From: Rhodocyclaceae bacterium
GTDB lineage: Bacteria; Pseudomonadota; Gammaproteobacteria; Burkholderiales; Rhodocyclaceae
Reading direction: 5' to 3'
Assembly: GCA_008080565.1 (NCBI GenBank)
Contig: VIKE01000012.1
Span: 1-64,000 of the forward strand
Length of the DNA stretch: 64,000 bases
A model generated the notes under the pieces. The model had not been told where the DNA came from. It saw only the letters and a program-made list of their open reading frames with translations, and ran no database searches. This document shows positions 24,824-34,845 of this stretch, in pieces. Each line of letters starts with the position of its first letter. The stretch's first letter is position 1. Both the position numbers and the translations under genes were made by a program.

Positions 24824-26977
24824 TTATCGCGTAGTGGGCAGACAAGGGCGCAGGGCTTCGTAGCCTCCGGCCAGCAATTCGTTGAGGTTGGGCGAACGGC
24901 CGGTTTCTGCCCGCAGCCAGTCGCCGACCTGGGCGAGCAGGGTCTTGCGGGCCGTGCTGTTGCGCCAGCGCTCGCTGTGGGTGGCGAAGGCCGGCAGCAT
25001 GCTTTCCGGCGGCATCGGCGTCTTGTCGCGCTGCTCCGGCGGCAGATCGGCCATGGCCAGCCGGACATAAAGGCGCGGTGCGCACTGGCGCAGACGGGCC
25101 GCCACCTGCGCGCCGTTGCCGGCCAGGAAATTGGGCGGGAAGGTTTCGGCTGTCTGGTGGCAGGTCGCGCAGTAGGGGTAGAAGGCCTGCAACGCCGGTT
25201 CGACCGGGGCGGTTACGAGGTTGCCCAGCGCAGCCGAGGGCACTTCCAGACGCGGTGCGGGCAGGTTCTGCGCGGCTTGGCAGCAAGGTTTTGGCGTTGG
25301 GGCGCCGAGTTCGGCGAGCAGCGCGGCCGCCAGGTTTTCCCGGGGGATGGCGCGTGGGGCGAACAGTGACTCGCCTTGCGGGCTGTCGGCCAGTCGCGTC
25401 ATGGCGCGTTCGATGGCGGCGAAATCCTGGCGGATATCGAGCACGGCTTTGCCGACGGCGGGATCGCTGGGGTTACGGCGAACTGTCAGGCGGCCAAGGG
25501 CGTGGCCATCGGCGCTGCGCGGGCTTTGCTGCCCGAGGCGTAGCGTGAAGCTTGCCTCGTTCGTCGTCGCCGGGCCGCTCGGTACCAGATCGAGGTTGCT
25601 CAGGGCGGTGCCGCCGGGCAGGGTGAGGCGGGTCAGTTGTCCGCTGTTCGGTCGGCCTGCCGTCAGGTTCAAAGTGCCGACCAGGCTTGGTCCTGTTCTC
25701 GATGCGCAATTCATCGACCAGCGCGAGGCCGGCGCGTTGGCGCTGATCTGGCAGGGGGCGCTCAGTTGCGTCGTGGCAATGTCGGGTAGCCGGGCGAGGG
25801 CGACTTCGATCTGCCGGCGCTCAGGGGCAGAAACAAATTCGGCCAGGCCGGCGACCAGCGTGGTGAGCGCACCCGGGGCCTCGGCTTGCCAGATTTCCCG
25901 GGGCGGGCGCGGGCTGAGCGGTTCAAAACGGGCCGCGACGTGGGAATGGGCGATGCGGGCCGCCGGATCGGTCGGCCACTCGATCACATTCTGCAGCGGG
26001 TTGCGGTTCGGGATCTCCGGATTGCCGATGGCCAGCCCGCCGGGCCAGCGGCGCCGGGCTTCACTGCGCAGCGGGGCCATGACGTTCTGGCTGAAATTCG
26101 CATCCGGCGCCCAGCTCTGGCCGCCGGACAGGGCATGGCGCAGCGCGGCAGTGAACAGCCCGGCCCGGCAGCGGCGAGCGGGCAGGTCGTTGTCGCCACA
26201 GCCTTCACGCCACAGATTCTGGCTCAGGGCGAATCCATTGGCGCGTTCGGTGGCGTTGTCGATGGCGTAGGGAATGTCGATGCCGCGCTCGATCGGTATG
26301 CCGTAAAAGCGTCGTCCGCTGGCGGCGAGCAGGGCGGCAACCTGCGGGTTGGCATTGGTTTCATCCCACAGAGCGCGCGAGAAAATGGGCGAGCCGTTCT
26401 GGTGGCAGGCGAAGCAGAGGTTGCGGTTGGCGTAGAAAACCTGCGGCTGGCCGCCGGCCCGGTAGTCCTTGACGAGCTGGAATTCGAAGCGGCCGGCCGC
26501 TTCGTTGTAGCTGATCACTTCCAGGACGGCCGATTTTTCCTGGTAGCCGATGAACAGGCGGTCCTTGAGGAAAAATTTCGAATTCGGGCTGTTTTCCGCG
26601 TCGACCGCAACAACGACGCGGGGATAGGCGAAATAGTCCGGCGCCGCCGCCGTGCGCTGCAGCGAGCGACCGAGGGGAATAAGGACGCGCTTGGTCGGCG
26701 GCAGGGCGCTGCCGGGATCGGCTATCAACTCAGCGTCGAGGCGAGCGAGCAGTGCGGTGAAGGGAAAAGGCAGCTCGATGGCGCTCTGGCCATTGCGTGC
26801 CACGGCAAAAAGCTGGTCGAACAGCGAGCGGCCGACGGGGGGCAGATCGTCGCCGGGCACAGCCGGGTCGACGACCCAGGTCGGTGCCGGGCGGGTTTCA
26901 GCCGCCGCCCACATCACCGCTCCCGGCCCGCAGGCCAGGCCGAGCAGGCCGGCCAGCAGGGCGTTGCGCAGGTTCAT
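24824..26977 (-). CDS. Large exported dihaem cytochrome
   Basis: 717 residues with a signal peptide (MNLRNALLAGLLGLACG...). Two haem c sites are far apart: CFACH near 189 and CATCH near 603; the stretch between them has no recognised domain. Start ATG 26977 is chosen because the signal peptide begins there. It lies between a lipoprotein gene and two smaller dihaem cytochromes, so it is probably part of the same periplasmic redox complex. Confidence 0.75.
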   Translation of the reverse strand: MNLRNALLAGLLGLACGPGAVMWAAAETRPAPTWVVDPAVPGDDLPPVGRSLFDQLFAVARNGQSAIELPFPFTALLARLDAELIADPGSALPPTKRVLIPLGRSLQRTAAAPDYFAYPRVVVAVDAENSPNSKFFLKDRLFIGYQEKSAVLEVISYNEAAGRFEFQLVKDYRAGGQPQVFYANRNLCFACHQNGSPIFSRALWDETNANPQVAALLAASGRRFYGIPIERGIDIPYAIDNATERANGFALSQNLWREGCGDNDLPARRCRAGLFTAALRHALSGGQSWAPDANFSQNVMAPLRSEARRRWPGGLAIGNPEIPNRNPLQNVIEWPTDPAARIAHSHVAARFEPLSPRPPREIWQAEAPGALTTLVAGLAEFVSAPERRQIEVALARLPDIATTQLSAPCQISANAPASRWSMNCASRTGPSLVGTLNLTAGRPNSGQLTRLTLPGGTALSNLDLVPSGPATTNEASFTLRLGQQSPRSADGHALGRLTVRRNPSDPAVGKAVLDIRQDFAAIERAMTRLADSPQGESLFAPRAIPRENLAAALLAELGAPTPKPCCQAAQNLPAPRLEVPSAALGNLVTAPVEPALQAFYPYCATCHQTAETFPPNFLAGNGAQVAARLRQCAPRLYVRLAMADLPPEQRDKTPMPPESMLPAFATHSERWRNSTARKTLLAQVGDWLRAETGRSPNLNELLAGGYEALRPCLPTTR

Positions 26978-27004
26978 GGCAGGCTTCCATGACCAGCTCA
27001 CGGA

Positions 27005-27880
27005 TCACGGTTTGGCGGCAGCGACGGCAGATTGTCGCCGCTGAGTGCCCGGCCAGCAGTCTTGCTGAACCTCTCCGGTCTTGATGAATTCCTCGCGCGC
27101 CTTGTCGTCGGTGGCCTTGTCGTAGAGCGTGAAGTTGAGGGCGAAAGCCTTGTCGAGGTAGGCGCGGCCGAGGTAGAGGCCGGGGCGGATCATGCGGATC
27201 TCGTCGCGCACCTTGAGGCCGCGGCGGCCGGCGAGATAGTCCGGACTTTCCTGATAGCCGGGGATTTCGTCGGTGAAAAAGTAGTCGATGATGATCGACT
27301 CGCGCCGCGCATCGAGCAGACTCTGGCCGCAGTAGAGCTTGGCCGGGAAGAGCAGCCAGGTCTCCTTGCCACCATACTGCATCTTCTTCGGCTCGCCTTC
27401 GACCAGCCCGATCTTCTTGAGCACCGAGAGGTCTTCGATGCGGTTGCGCAGCACGCGTTCGTCGCGGAAGAAGACCTTGCCGCGCCACAGCGCTTCGCCG
27501 ACGTCTTCGATGACCAGGCCCTTGAGATGGAGCAGGGTGCCGGTAAAGCCGCCGACCAGTTCGCTCAGCCGGAACTTGCCGCTTTCGCCGCGCGGCAACA
27601 GGATGCGGCCGTCGAAAGCACCGTCCGGGATGGGGCCGGCGGCGAGGCGGCCGTAGAGCTGGTCGAGCTGTTCCTGATCGAGTTTGGCCAGGTAGTCCGG
27701 GGTGATCTTGGCCAGTTCGGCCGGCGGAATCGGGTATTTGTAATCGACCTGGGCGAGGTCCATCTTTGACTGGTAGCCCTTGTCGTAGGGGGCGTAGCCG
27801 ATGTTGGGCGGCTCCGGCTTGCTGCATGCGGCGAGGGCAAGGGCGGCGATGGTGAGCAGAGCGGCTTTTGTCGGTGTCAT
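27005..27880 (-). CDS. Lipoprotein of the cytochrome operon
   Basis: 291 residues with lipobox ALAAC (Cys19), so a membrane-anchored periplasmic protein. No haem motif is present; the rest is unrecognised, with a conserved-looking core RILLPRGESGKFRL. The GGGGGAG at good spacing selects ATG 27880. It follows the largest cytochrome gene by 17 bp and is probably a structural or assembly partner of the cytochromes. Confidence 0.72.
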   Translation of the reverse strand: MTPTKAALLTIAALALAACSKPEPPNIGYAPYDKGYQSKMDLAQVDYKYPIPPAELAKITPDYLAKLDQEQLDQLYGRLAAGPIPDGAFDGRILLPRGESGKFRLSELVGGFTGTLLHLKGLVIEDVGEALWRGKVFFRDERVLRNRIEDLSVLKKIGLVEGEPKKMQYGGKETWLLFPAKLYCGQSLLDARRESIIIDYFFTDEIPGYQESPDYLAGRRGLKVRDEIRMIRPGLYLGRAYLDKAFALNFTLYDKATDDKAREEFIKTGEVQQDCWPGTQRRQSAVAAAKP

Positions 27881-27897
27881 GATCATCTCCCCCTTGC

Positions 27898-30501
27898 TCA
27901 CATCGTGGCCAGGAAGGCAGTCAGCGCCTTCTTGTCGGCTTCGGAAAGGTCCTCGCCGAAGCGGTGGCCTTCGTTTTCGATCTCCTGCGTGCAGGTTTCG
28001 TAATTCGCGCTGAGGAAATCGCGTTTTTCGCGCAGGATGTCGACGAAGCGGGCGGGGCTCTTGAGGATGTCGTCAGCCATCGCCTGCAGGGTCGCCAACT
28101 GGGCCTTCTTGCCGGCGGCTTCGAGCTTGTCCGGGTGGCGCTTGGCGAGGAAGAGATCGCCGACCAGCTGCTTGTGCTGCAAGCCGTTGAGGAAGCCGGC
28201 ACTGGTCCCGGCCGGGATCTTGACCTGGCCAAAGCCGCCCAGCGGTTTCTCGGTCTTGCCGTCAAGCGGGCGAATGCCGACGTCGATGATCAGGTCGGCG
28301 TTGGTCAAAGTGCGCTTGCTGCCGCGCTCCTTCGGGTTGAGCAGTTCGTGCATCGAGCGCTTGTAGAGCTCGAAGCGGCCTTCGACGGTCGGGTCGTAGC
28401 GCAGGCAGTCGGGCTGGGCGGCGAGCAGCTTGCCGTCGCGGTCGACGTAGCGGGCACGATGGAAATCGTTGTCCGCGTTGGCCGGCTTGCCGCAGATTTC
28501 GGGGCCGATGGCGTTGTTGTGCATGAAAGGCGCTGTCGCCCAGACATTGACCAGCGAGATGTTGCGCATGTAGCCGCGGCCACCGTCCTTGAGTTCCGCT
28601 CGTTCGGGAATGTCGGCCACCACCTGCTGTTTGCGCAGCGTGTCGGAGGCGTATTCCATGTAGAGGTGGCCGGCCTGGTGGTTGGAGTGCAGCGAGCGGC
28701 AACGGAAGGTGCCGACTTCGGTGACCGGCGTCGATTGCTCGTTGCTCAGGAAATCAGCGCGCACCTTGCGCGGGTGGGCGTCGTTGGGCGCCGCGAAATC
28801 GCGGTTCTTGAAGGCGCCGCCGGTGCTTTCCGGGATGCTCGAATGGCAGCGTGCGCAGGTTTCCGCAAAGACAGTCTGGCCACGGCCGACGGCGCCCTTG
28901 CCGAATTCCTTTTCGAGATCGACCGTGAGGTCGGCCAGCGCGTAGGCTCCGCCCGTCTTGTTGGCGCGGGCAGCCTGCAGGTTGGTTTCGTCCGATTCGG
29001 CCGAGGCGAAGAAATCGAGCACGTTCTGCAGCCGGTCTTCGACGGCCCGGAAGTTCGGGCAGTCACGCCGGCACTGGCCGACGTTGAACGAGGTCTGGCC
29101 GAAACCACGCTGCTCCGGATCGACCTGGCGCATGTCGGAGAAGTGATTGACCCAGCACTGTTCGGAACACGAGCCGATGTTGAAATAGACGCGCTGGATC
29201 GCCTCGTGGGCGCCGGTCGAGTCCTCGCCACCCTTCAGGATGTGATGGACGCCGGGCAGGGCAACCTTCAGGCCGCCGAGGAAGACGGTGGTCGTGTCGT
29301 CGTCGCGCGTGCTCTTCAGCCAGCACTTGCCGCTACGGCCCGGTTCGCACCAGCATTTGTCCTCGTCCTTCTCGGCGCCGCAGGTGGTGGCCTTGCGCCA
29401 TTTATTGACTACCTCGCCCTTGAATACCGGGCGCTGGGCGACATTGATCAACGCGTTGATGGTGCCCGGGTTGTTGATCTGGTCGTGCGAAATGGCCGAG
29501 GTGTCGGTGACGCCGGGGCGGGCGTGGGCGAACATCTGGTATTCGAGCGCGCTCTTCGGCATGCCGGAGCCGAGCAGTTCGGACATCCGCGTGTATTGGT
29601 TGCCGATCAGGCCCTTGATGTTTTCCCATTTCGGATGCGCCGGGTCGGCCGGCGGATTGAGCGGGTCGAAGGCAATGTGGCAGGAGCCGCAGGAGGTGCC
29701 GATCAGGAAGGGCGGCTCGACCGAGGCGTCAGCCAGTTTGCTGACCCGAGTGTCGGATTCGATGCCGGTGGCCGCCACCTTGGTGGCATTGAAGCCGGCC
29801 CAGCTGGCGTTGCCGCCGTTGAGCGCCTGCCACTTGGCGGCATCAAAGCGCGGATTGGGGAACTTGCGGATGCCCAGTGCGCCGGTCGAGGTGCCGAACT
29901 TGAGGTCGCAGGCCGAATGGCGCTGGTCAGCCTTGCCGCCCTGGCTGTGCGGGTCGTCCGGGTCGAGCGCGGCATCCTTGAGGCCGCAGGCCGGATCGAC
30001 ATAGCCGGGTTTGCCGACGTATTTGAGTAGCACGTCGTCACCAGGGCACCAGTCGAAACCGTAGGTTTCGTCGGCCGATTTGGCCGGGCAGTCGGGATCG
30101 CCCGGCTTGCAGCAGGCCGGATCGTTGATGATGCCCCAGGCCCAGAACCGGTCGTCGCGCTGGTCGGCGCGCAGGACGCGGAACCAGTCGACGAGCACGC
30201 CGATGCGCTGCTGGAAGGTGTAGGTGTGGAAACGTTCGTTGCCGCCCGTCGCCTTGAACCAGATCAGCCGCCCGACGCATTCCGATTCGTTGAGCCCTTC
30301 GCGGGCGCAGGCTTCCATGTACGGCGCGTCCTGATCAACGGCCGACATTTCGGGAACGGGTTTTCCGGGGGGCGCCGCGGCGCTGGCTGGCGCATTCTCG
30401 GCGAAGGCCTCGCCGATGCTGTGGTGCTGGTTCTGAAATATCCCGATGCCAGCGGCAAAGGTGACGAATGCCGCAATAGCGGCCAGCAGAGTACGTTTCA
30501 T
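27898..30501 (-). CDS. Very large exported dihaem cytochrome, first gene of operon
   Basis: 867 residues with an N-terminal signal sequence. CGSCH near 268 and CARCH near 549 are the only CxxCH sites, and a dozen further cysteines (CCKPGDPDC, CEPGRSGKC, CSEQC, CRRDC) probably form disulfides. MHNNAIGPEICG near 668 recalls the distal-haem region of dihaem peroxidase relatives. GGGGAG precedes ATG 30501. It heads a tight operon (gaps of 11-27 bp) of four dihaem cytochromes and a lipoprotein. The substrate is unknown. Confidence 0.78.
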   Translation of the reverse strand: MKRTLLAAIAAFVTFAAGIGIFQNQHHSIGEAFAENAPASAAAPPGKPVPEMSAVDQDAPYMEACAREGLNESECVGRLIWFKATGGNERFHTYTFQQRIGVLVDWFRVLRADQRDDRFWAWGIINDPACCKPGDPDCPAKSADETYGFDWCPGDDVLLKYVGKPGYVDPACGLKDAALDPDDPHSQGGKADQRHSACDLKFGTSTGALGIRKFPNPRFDAAKWQALNGGNASWAGFNATKVAATGIESDTRVSKLADASVEPPFLIGTSCGSCHIAFDPLNPPADPAHPKWENIKGLIGNQYTRMSELLGSGMPKSALEYQMFAHARPGVTDTSAISHDQINNPGTINALINVAQRPVFKGEVVNKWRKATTCGAEKDEDKCWCEPGRSGKCWLKSTRDDDTTTVFLGGLKVALPGVHHILKGGEDSTGAHEAIQRVYFNIGSCSEQCWVNHFSDMRQVDPEQRGFGQTSFNVGQCRRDCPNFRAVEDRLQNVLDFFASAESDETNLQAARANKTGGAYALADLTVDLEKEFGKGAVGRGQTVFAETCARCHSSIPESTGGAFKNRDFAAPNDAHPRKVRADFLSNEQSTPVTEVGTFRCRSLHSNHQAGHLYMEYASDTLRKQQVVADIPERAELKDGGRGYMRNISLVNVWATAPFMHNNAIGPEICGKPANADNDFHRARYVDRDGKLLAAQPDCLRYDPTVEGRFELYKRSMHELLNPKERGSKRTLTNADLIIDVGIRPLDGKTEKPLGGFGQVKIPAGTSAGFLNGLQHKQLVGDLFLAKRHPDKLEAAGKKAQLATLQAMADDILKSPARFVDILREKRDFLSANYETCTQEIENEGHRFGEDLSEADKKALTAFLATM

Positions 30502-30694
30502 ACGTTTTCTCCCCATCAACGCCTACGAGTCTCAGGCTGCCGTGATCCCACTCACTGACTTAATGACATGTGAGATAACAGGAAGTTCAATCGGGGATGT
30601 AGTTATTTCGCATGAATTACAAATTTGGCCTGTTCTGAATAGCGCTGGCTAGGTGGCAGGCGCGGCTATTTGCGCAGGTCCGTTTGACTGTTGG

Positions 30695-30701
30695 GTTGGG
30701 C
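30695..30701 (-). repeat. Half attC-like core site
   Basis: GCCCAAC on the minus strand fits the RYYYAAC end of an integron attC, 14 bp past the stop of the 307-residue gene. No GTTRRRY partner was found further on, so the site looks truncated. Confidence 0.35.
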
Positions 30702-30714
30702 CTCTGTTGCATAG

Positions 30715-31638
30715 CTATTCCGCTTGCGTTTCGGGATGGTCTGTCCAGTCGCAAACGCCGCAACTCGTGTAGTAATCACCATCAGGTGGTATGGCAATGT
30801 CGAAGTGTGTTCGTATATGCCGTGATTTGCACACTGGGCATAGTTCGGTCTTATCTGAACGGCTCTTTTCAAGAATCTGTATGAAATGACCAATCACAGT
30901 CTGGGTGGAGTGGATCGCAATTGATGATGCGGTCTTGCTCGCACTTCTTGTGTGTGTGAGCCAATTTACAAGCTGCCAAGCTTCTTTGGCGGTGTTCTTC
31001 AAGTGCTGTCGAAGTTCTTTGTTGCTACCGCCTCCACAGAGCTGATTCATCAGGACATCGCTCCAGCCAAGAAAGTTTGAGTCCTGAGGCCGTTCAGCTT
31101 CATCGGGAAGTTCGGTTCGCCGTCGTAACGCGGCGATTAGCGATATCAGGCTCTCTCTGAGAAGCATACCGACAGCCTGATAGTCTTCAGCTTCTACTGC
31201 GCTGTCGTGTCTATCCTTAGCTTGTTCCTCGCGCCTGAGCACCTCATCAAAAGGGCTCGGATCGCCAGCGTCGACGCGATTTGATTGGTTCCTTATCCGC
31301 ATCATTAGTCCGATGTGGAAAGACAATGTGTAATCGAGGCTGGGAAAGTGCTTCTGCGAATATAGATTGGTGAAATTCGTGATTACCCAATATCGATCTT
31401 TGTCGGTAGTCACGTCCCATATTTCGTAGGCATCTCCAAGGACTATCTCCTGCTTGATTCGTTCGACGTGCTGGACGTCTTCGTCTCTTGCTTGGCCCTC
31501 CACATACGTCGCAATGTCCATTTCTGAATGTGGATCACTATTGATGCTGTAGCGATCAAGTTCGCCGGGTGGCACGGGGTGCGTATGAACAACGCACTCA
31601 CCCTGCACAGGGTCTTTGTTTTCTTCTTCGATTTCCAT
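30715..31638 (-). CDS. Uncharacterised cassette protein with zinc ribbon
   Basis: 307 residues, no signal peptide. A helical domain (about 150-255) precedes a C-terminal zinc ribbon, CPVC ... CGVC (about 268-300). The N-terminal half is unrecognised. It lies directly after an attC-like site, in line with being an integron gene cassette. Its GC content is below that of neighbouring core genes. Function unknown; cassettes often carry defence or stress genes. Confidence 0.7.
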   Translation of the reverse strand: MEIEEENKDPVQGECVVHTHPVPPGELDRYSINSDPHSEMDIATYVEGQARDEDVQHVERIKQEIVLGDAYEIWDVTTDKDRYWVITNFTNLYSQKHFPSLDYTLSFHIGLMMRIRNQSNRVDAGDPSPFDEVLRREEQAKDRHDSAVEAEDYQAVGMLLRESLISLIAALRRRTELPDEAERPQDSNFLGWSDVLMNQLCGGGSNKELRQHLKNTAKEAWQLVNWLTHTRSASKTASSIAIHSTQTVIGHFIQILEKSRSDKTELCPVCKSRHIRTHFDIAIPPDGDYYTSCGVCDWTDHPETQAE

Positions 31639-31653
31639 TGGCTATCTCAAAAG

Positions 31654-31723
31654 GTCCAACTTTTGAATTCAGGGGCGCGACGCGGTTTTATCGCGGCACG
31701 TTCCTTGGAATGATGGGTTAGGA
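31654..31723 (-). repeat. attC-like recombination site
   Basis: On the minus strand TCCTAAC (31723-31717) and GTTGGAC (31660-31654) bound a 70-bp stretch. The second end fits GTTRRRY exactly. The first overlaps the CPBP protease stop by position (TGAGTCCTAAC), as is normal for cassettes. Confidence 0.55.
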
Positions 31724-31724
31724 C

Positions 31725-32381
31725 TCACGCGTACGAAAAACCTGCAAAGTCTGCAAAGATGTGCGCGAAGACAACTGGCCAAAGATCCTTTTTCCATAAA
31801 AAGTAGATGCTGAGAACTAGACCAAAAGCCACGATGGACAGTGCGCCGACAGGCCCCTGGTAAATGTGATACAGCACACGAACAAGAATTGTCATGCCAA
31901 TTGCAAAGAAAGCACCTGCGCTCTGCAGAGTGCGCTGCAAGTACCCAATTACGAAGGTCTCCTCATAAAGCCCGTTGATAACTGAAACTCCGAGGAGTGG
32001 AAGAAGGGAGATTGTGGCACCGGACGCCATTTCTTCGATTGGTTGAACTGCAACGATAGACCGCCCGCCTGCGAGTTCTGCCGGCCACGACAGAAGCAGG
32101 GTCGCACCGTAAAGCACGAGGCCTACCAGGCAACCCTTACCGCTTGGAACCGGGACAAGGTGCCCCAGATTAAATCCACGAACGTAGAGGAATCCTATTG
32201 CGATTGTGGCCAGAATTATTTCCAGAACGACAATGCCAAGAAATGACGAGTCTGTGAATGGATGTACCGGAAATCCGGCCGCCACAGCTTGAATTGAGGA
32301 AAGGATGAACCAACCGAAACAGATTGCCATAACAATAATTGGGTCGGTTGTGCTGCAGGTTCCGGGATGATGTGGAGCCAT
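31725..32381 (-). CDS. CPBP-family intramembrane protease (CAAX-like)
   Basis: 218 residues with about six membrane segments. LYEETFVIGYL carries the EE pair of the CPBP/Abi protease motif (the usual EExxxR has Gly at the last place here), and YHIYQGP and FAHIFAD supply the histidine motifs. Such proteins cleave or bind lipidated or membrane substrates and are sometimes immunity or stress proteins. It starts 10 bp after an attC-like site, so it appears to be a gene cassette. The Arg to Gly change may affect activity. Confidence 0.78.
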   Translation of the reverse strand: MAPHHPGTCSTTDPIIVMAICFGWFILSSIQAVAAGFPVHPFTDSSFLGIVVLEIILATIAIGFLYVRGFNLGHLVPVPSGKGCLVGLVLYGATLLLSWPAELAGGRSIVAVQPIEEMASGATISLLPLLGVSVINGLYEETFVIGYLQRTLQSAGAFFAIGMTILVRVLYHIYQGPVGALSIVAFGLVLSIYFLWKKDLWPVVFAHIFADFAGFSYA

Positions 32382-32390
32382 TGATATGAG

Positions 32391-32486
32391 TCCTAACGTG
32401 CAGCTTGAGCCGACGCCGGAGCGCGCAGCGCGGAGGGAACCCAAAAGCGACGCTTTTGGGCGGTCGGCTCGAAGCGTTTGTTAGAG
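32391..32486 (-). repeat. attC-like recombination site
   Basis: 96 bp bounded on the minus strand by CTCTAAC (32486-32480) and GTTAGGA (32397-32391), with internal complementary blocks CGAGCCGAC / GTCGGCTC giving the expected folded hairpin. The layout and the CAAGC/CGAAGC boxes closely resemble classical integron attC sites. Confidence 0.75.
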
Positions 32487-32511
32487 CCTTGGCACGAAAA
32501 AAATGGGGTTT

Positions 32512-32844
32512 TCACAGAGCCTCCACAATGCCGCGGTACCACGAGGAAGGGCACACGCTTAGAAACTGAGTGCGTATGGCGTTGGCCTCTGGAACGAGGC
32601 CTTGCTCACACAGGGCGTAGTACTTACTGACGCACATTTGTGTTTGGTTGTTCCACTTGCTATCTGCTTCCGCGGCCAGGAGTATTTGTTGTTGAAAAAT
32701 TTGATCACCTGCCGGTACTTCAAGATCTTCAGACAACAACCGAACCAACAGTTGTTGTTTTTCCGAAACCGATGCCTCGGCTTGGAATTGCCCAGTCTTA
32801 AACGCTCGGAGCAACTTGTAGGCAGCGGCCAACTCATCGGACAT
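32512..32844 (-). CDS. Small uncharacterised cassette protein
   Basis: 110 residues, soluble, helical (ELAAAYKLLRAFKTGQFQAE at the N-terminus). No family was recognised. It begins 18 bp after an integron-type core (GTTAGAG) and is followed 26 bp later by a full attC-like site, so it looks like a complete one-gene cassette. It shares low GC with the other two cassette genes. Confidence 0.65.
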   Translation of the reverse strand: MSDELAAAYKLLRAFKTGQFQAEASVSEKQQLLVRLLSEDLEVPAGDQIFQQQILLAAEADSKWNNQTQMCVSKYYALCEQGLVPEANAIRTQFLSVCPSSWYRGIVEAL

Positions 32845-33189
32845 GCTGGGTTCCTTGTGGGCTCTAACAGTTATTCAGACGCAAAAACGCCCGGGTTATT
32901 GCCAATAATACGGACACGATTGAATCGCCTGTAACAGTTTTAATGACATGGAGATTATCCGATGCCGATCTCCATATCAATCAACAATCAGGCGGACAAG
33001 GCTGATGTCCGCTTTGGAACAGTTTTCCGGGTAATCAGTTGTGGCAGGACTATGCCTTACGACTATTCCGTCGTCACCGTGTCAACCCGTTCAGGTTCCT
33101 CGTTTTGACTGCGCAACCATGATCAAAAACGACGGTCAGCTTGTTCCAAATTTCGCCCATTTTTCCGGTTGACCGTGGAACTCGGCTTC
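32845..33189. other. Gene-free region with core site and hairpins
   Basis: Contains an integron core-like GTTAGAG (minus strand, 32868-32862), a perfect hairpin ATGGAGAT/ATCTCCAT (32948-32975), another GCGGACA/TGTCCGC (32992-33012) and a dispersed repeat copy (33146). No integrase gene or other convincing reading frame. Confidence 0.5.
33146..33179 (-). repeat. Dispersed 35-bp repeat, copy 8
   Basis: CCAAATTTCGCCCATTTTTC then CGGTTGACCGTGGA, a diverged copy 10 bp past the fumC stop codon. Confidence 0.85.
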
Positions 33190-34596
<1,407 letters not shown>

Positions 34597-34723
34597 GGCA
34601 GACTCCTCGCTGGCCGCTCCAGGCACAGGAAATGCCCGCTCGACCTGACCGTTCGAGTTGCGGGCAGCCGGGAAGTTCGGCCGGATTTGCTTTGCCAGCG
34701 CTATCCGGTGATGGATACAATCA

Positions 34724-34743
34724 AACGCAACGATTATTGCGTT
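34724..34743. promoter_or_regulatory. Palindrome in the fumC/kinase divergent promoter region
   Basis: AACGCAA-N6-TTGCGTT, perfect 7-bp arms, located 128 bp ahead of fumC and 103 bp ahead of the kinase gene. It may be an operator; no known consensus was recognised. Confidence 0.35.
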
Positions 34744-34845
34744 GCTGACTTCCGGAGTTCAGGTGGATATAAATTGCCGTCGAGTGTCGCTGTTGGTCGT
34801 TGTTCTGGCTGAACATCGGCGTGCTGCGACCGGGGGAGGCAGGCC

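Noticed and set aside
27964..30030. Long rightward reading frame opposite the largest cytochrome gene
   Set aside because: It is antisense to a gene with signal peptide and haem motifs; long antisense frames are expected in GC-rich DNA.
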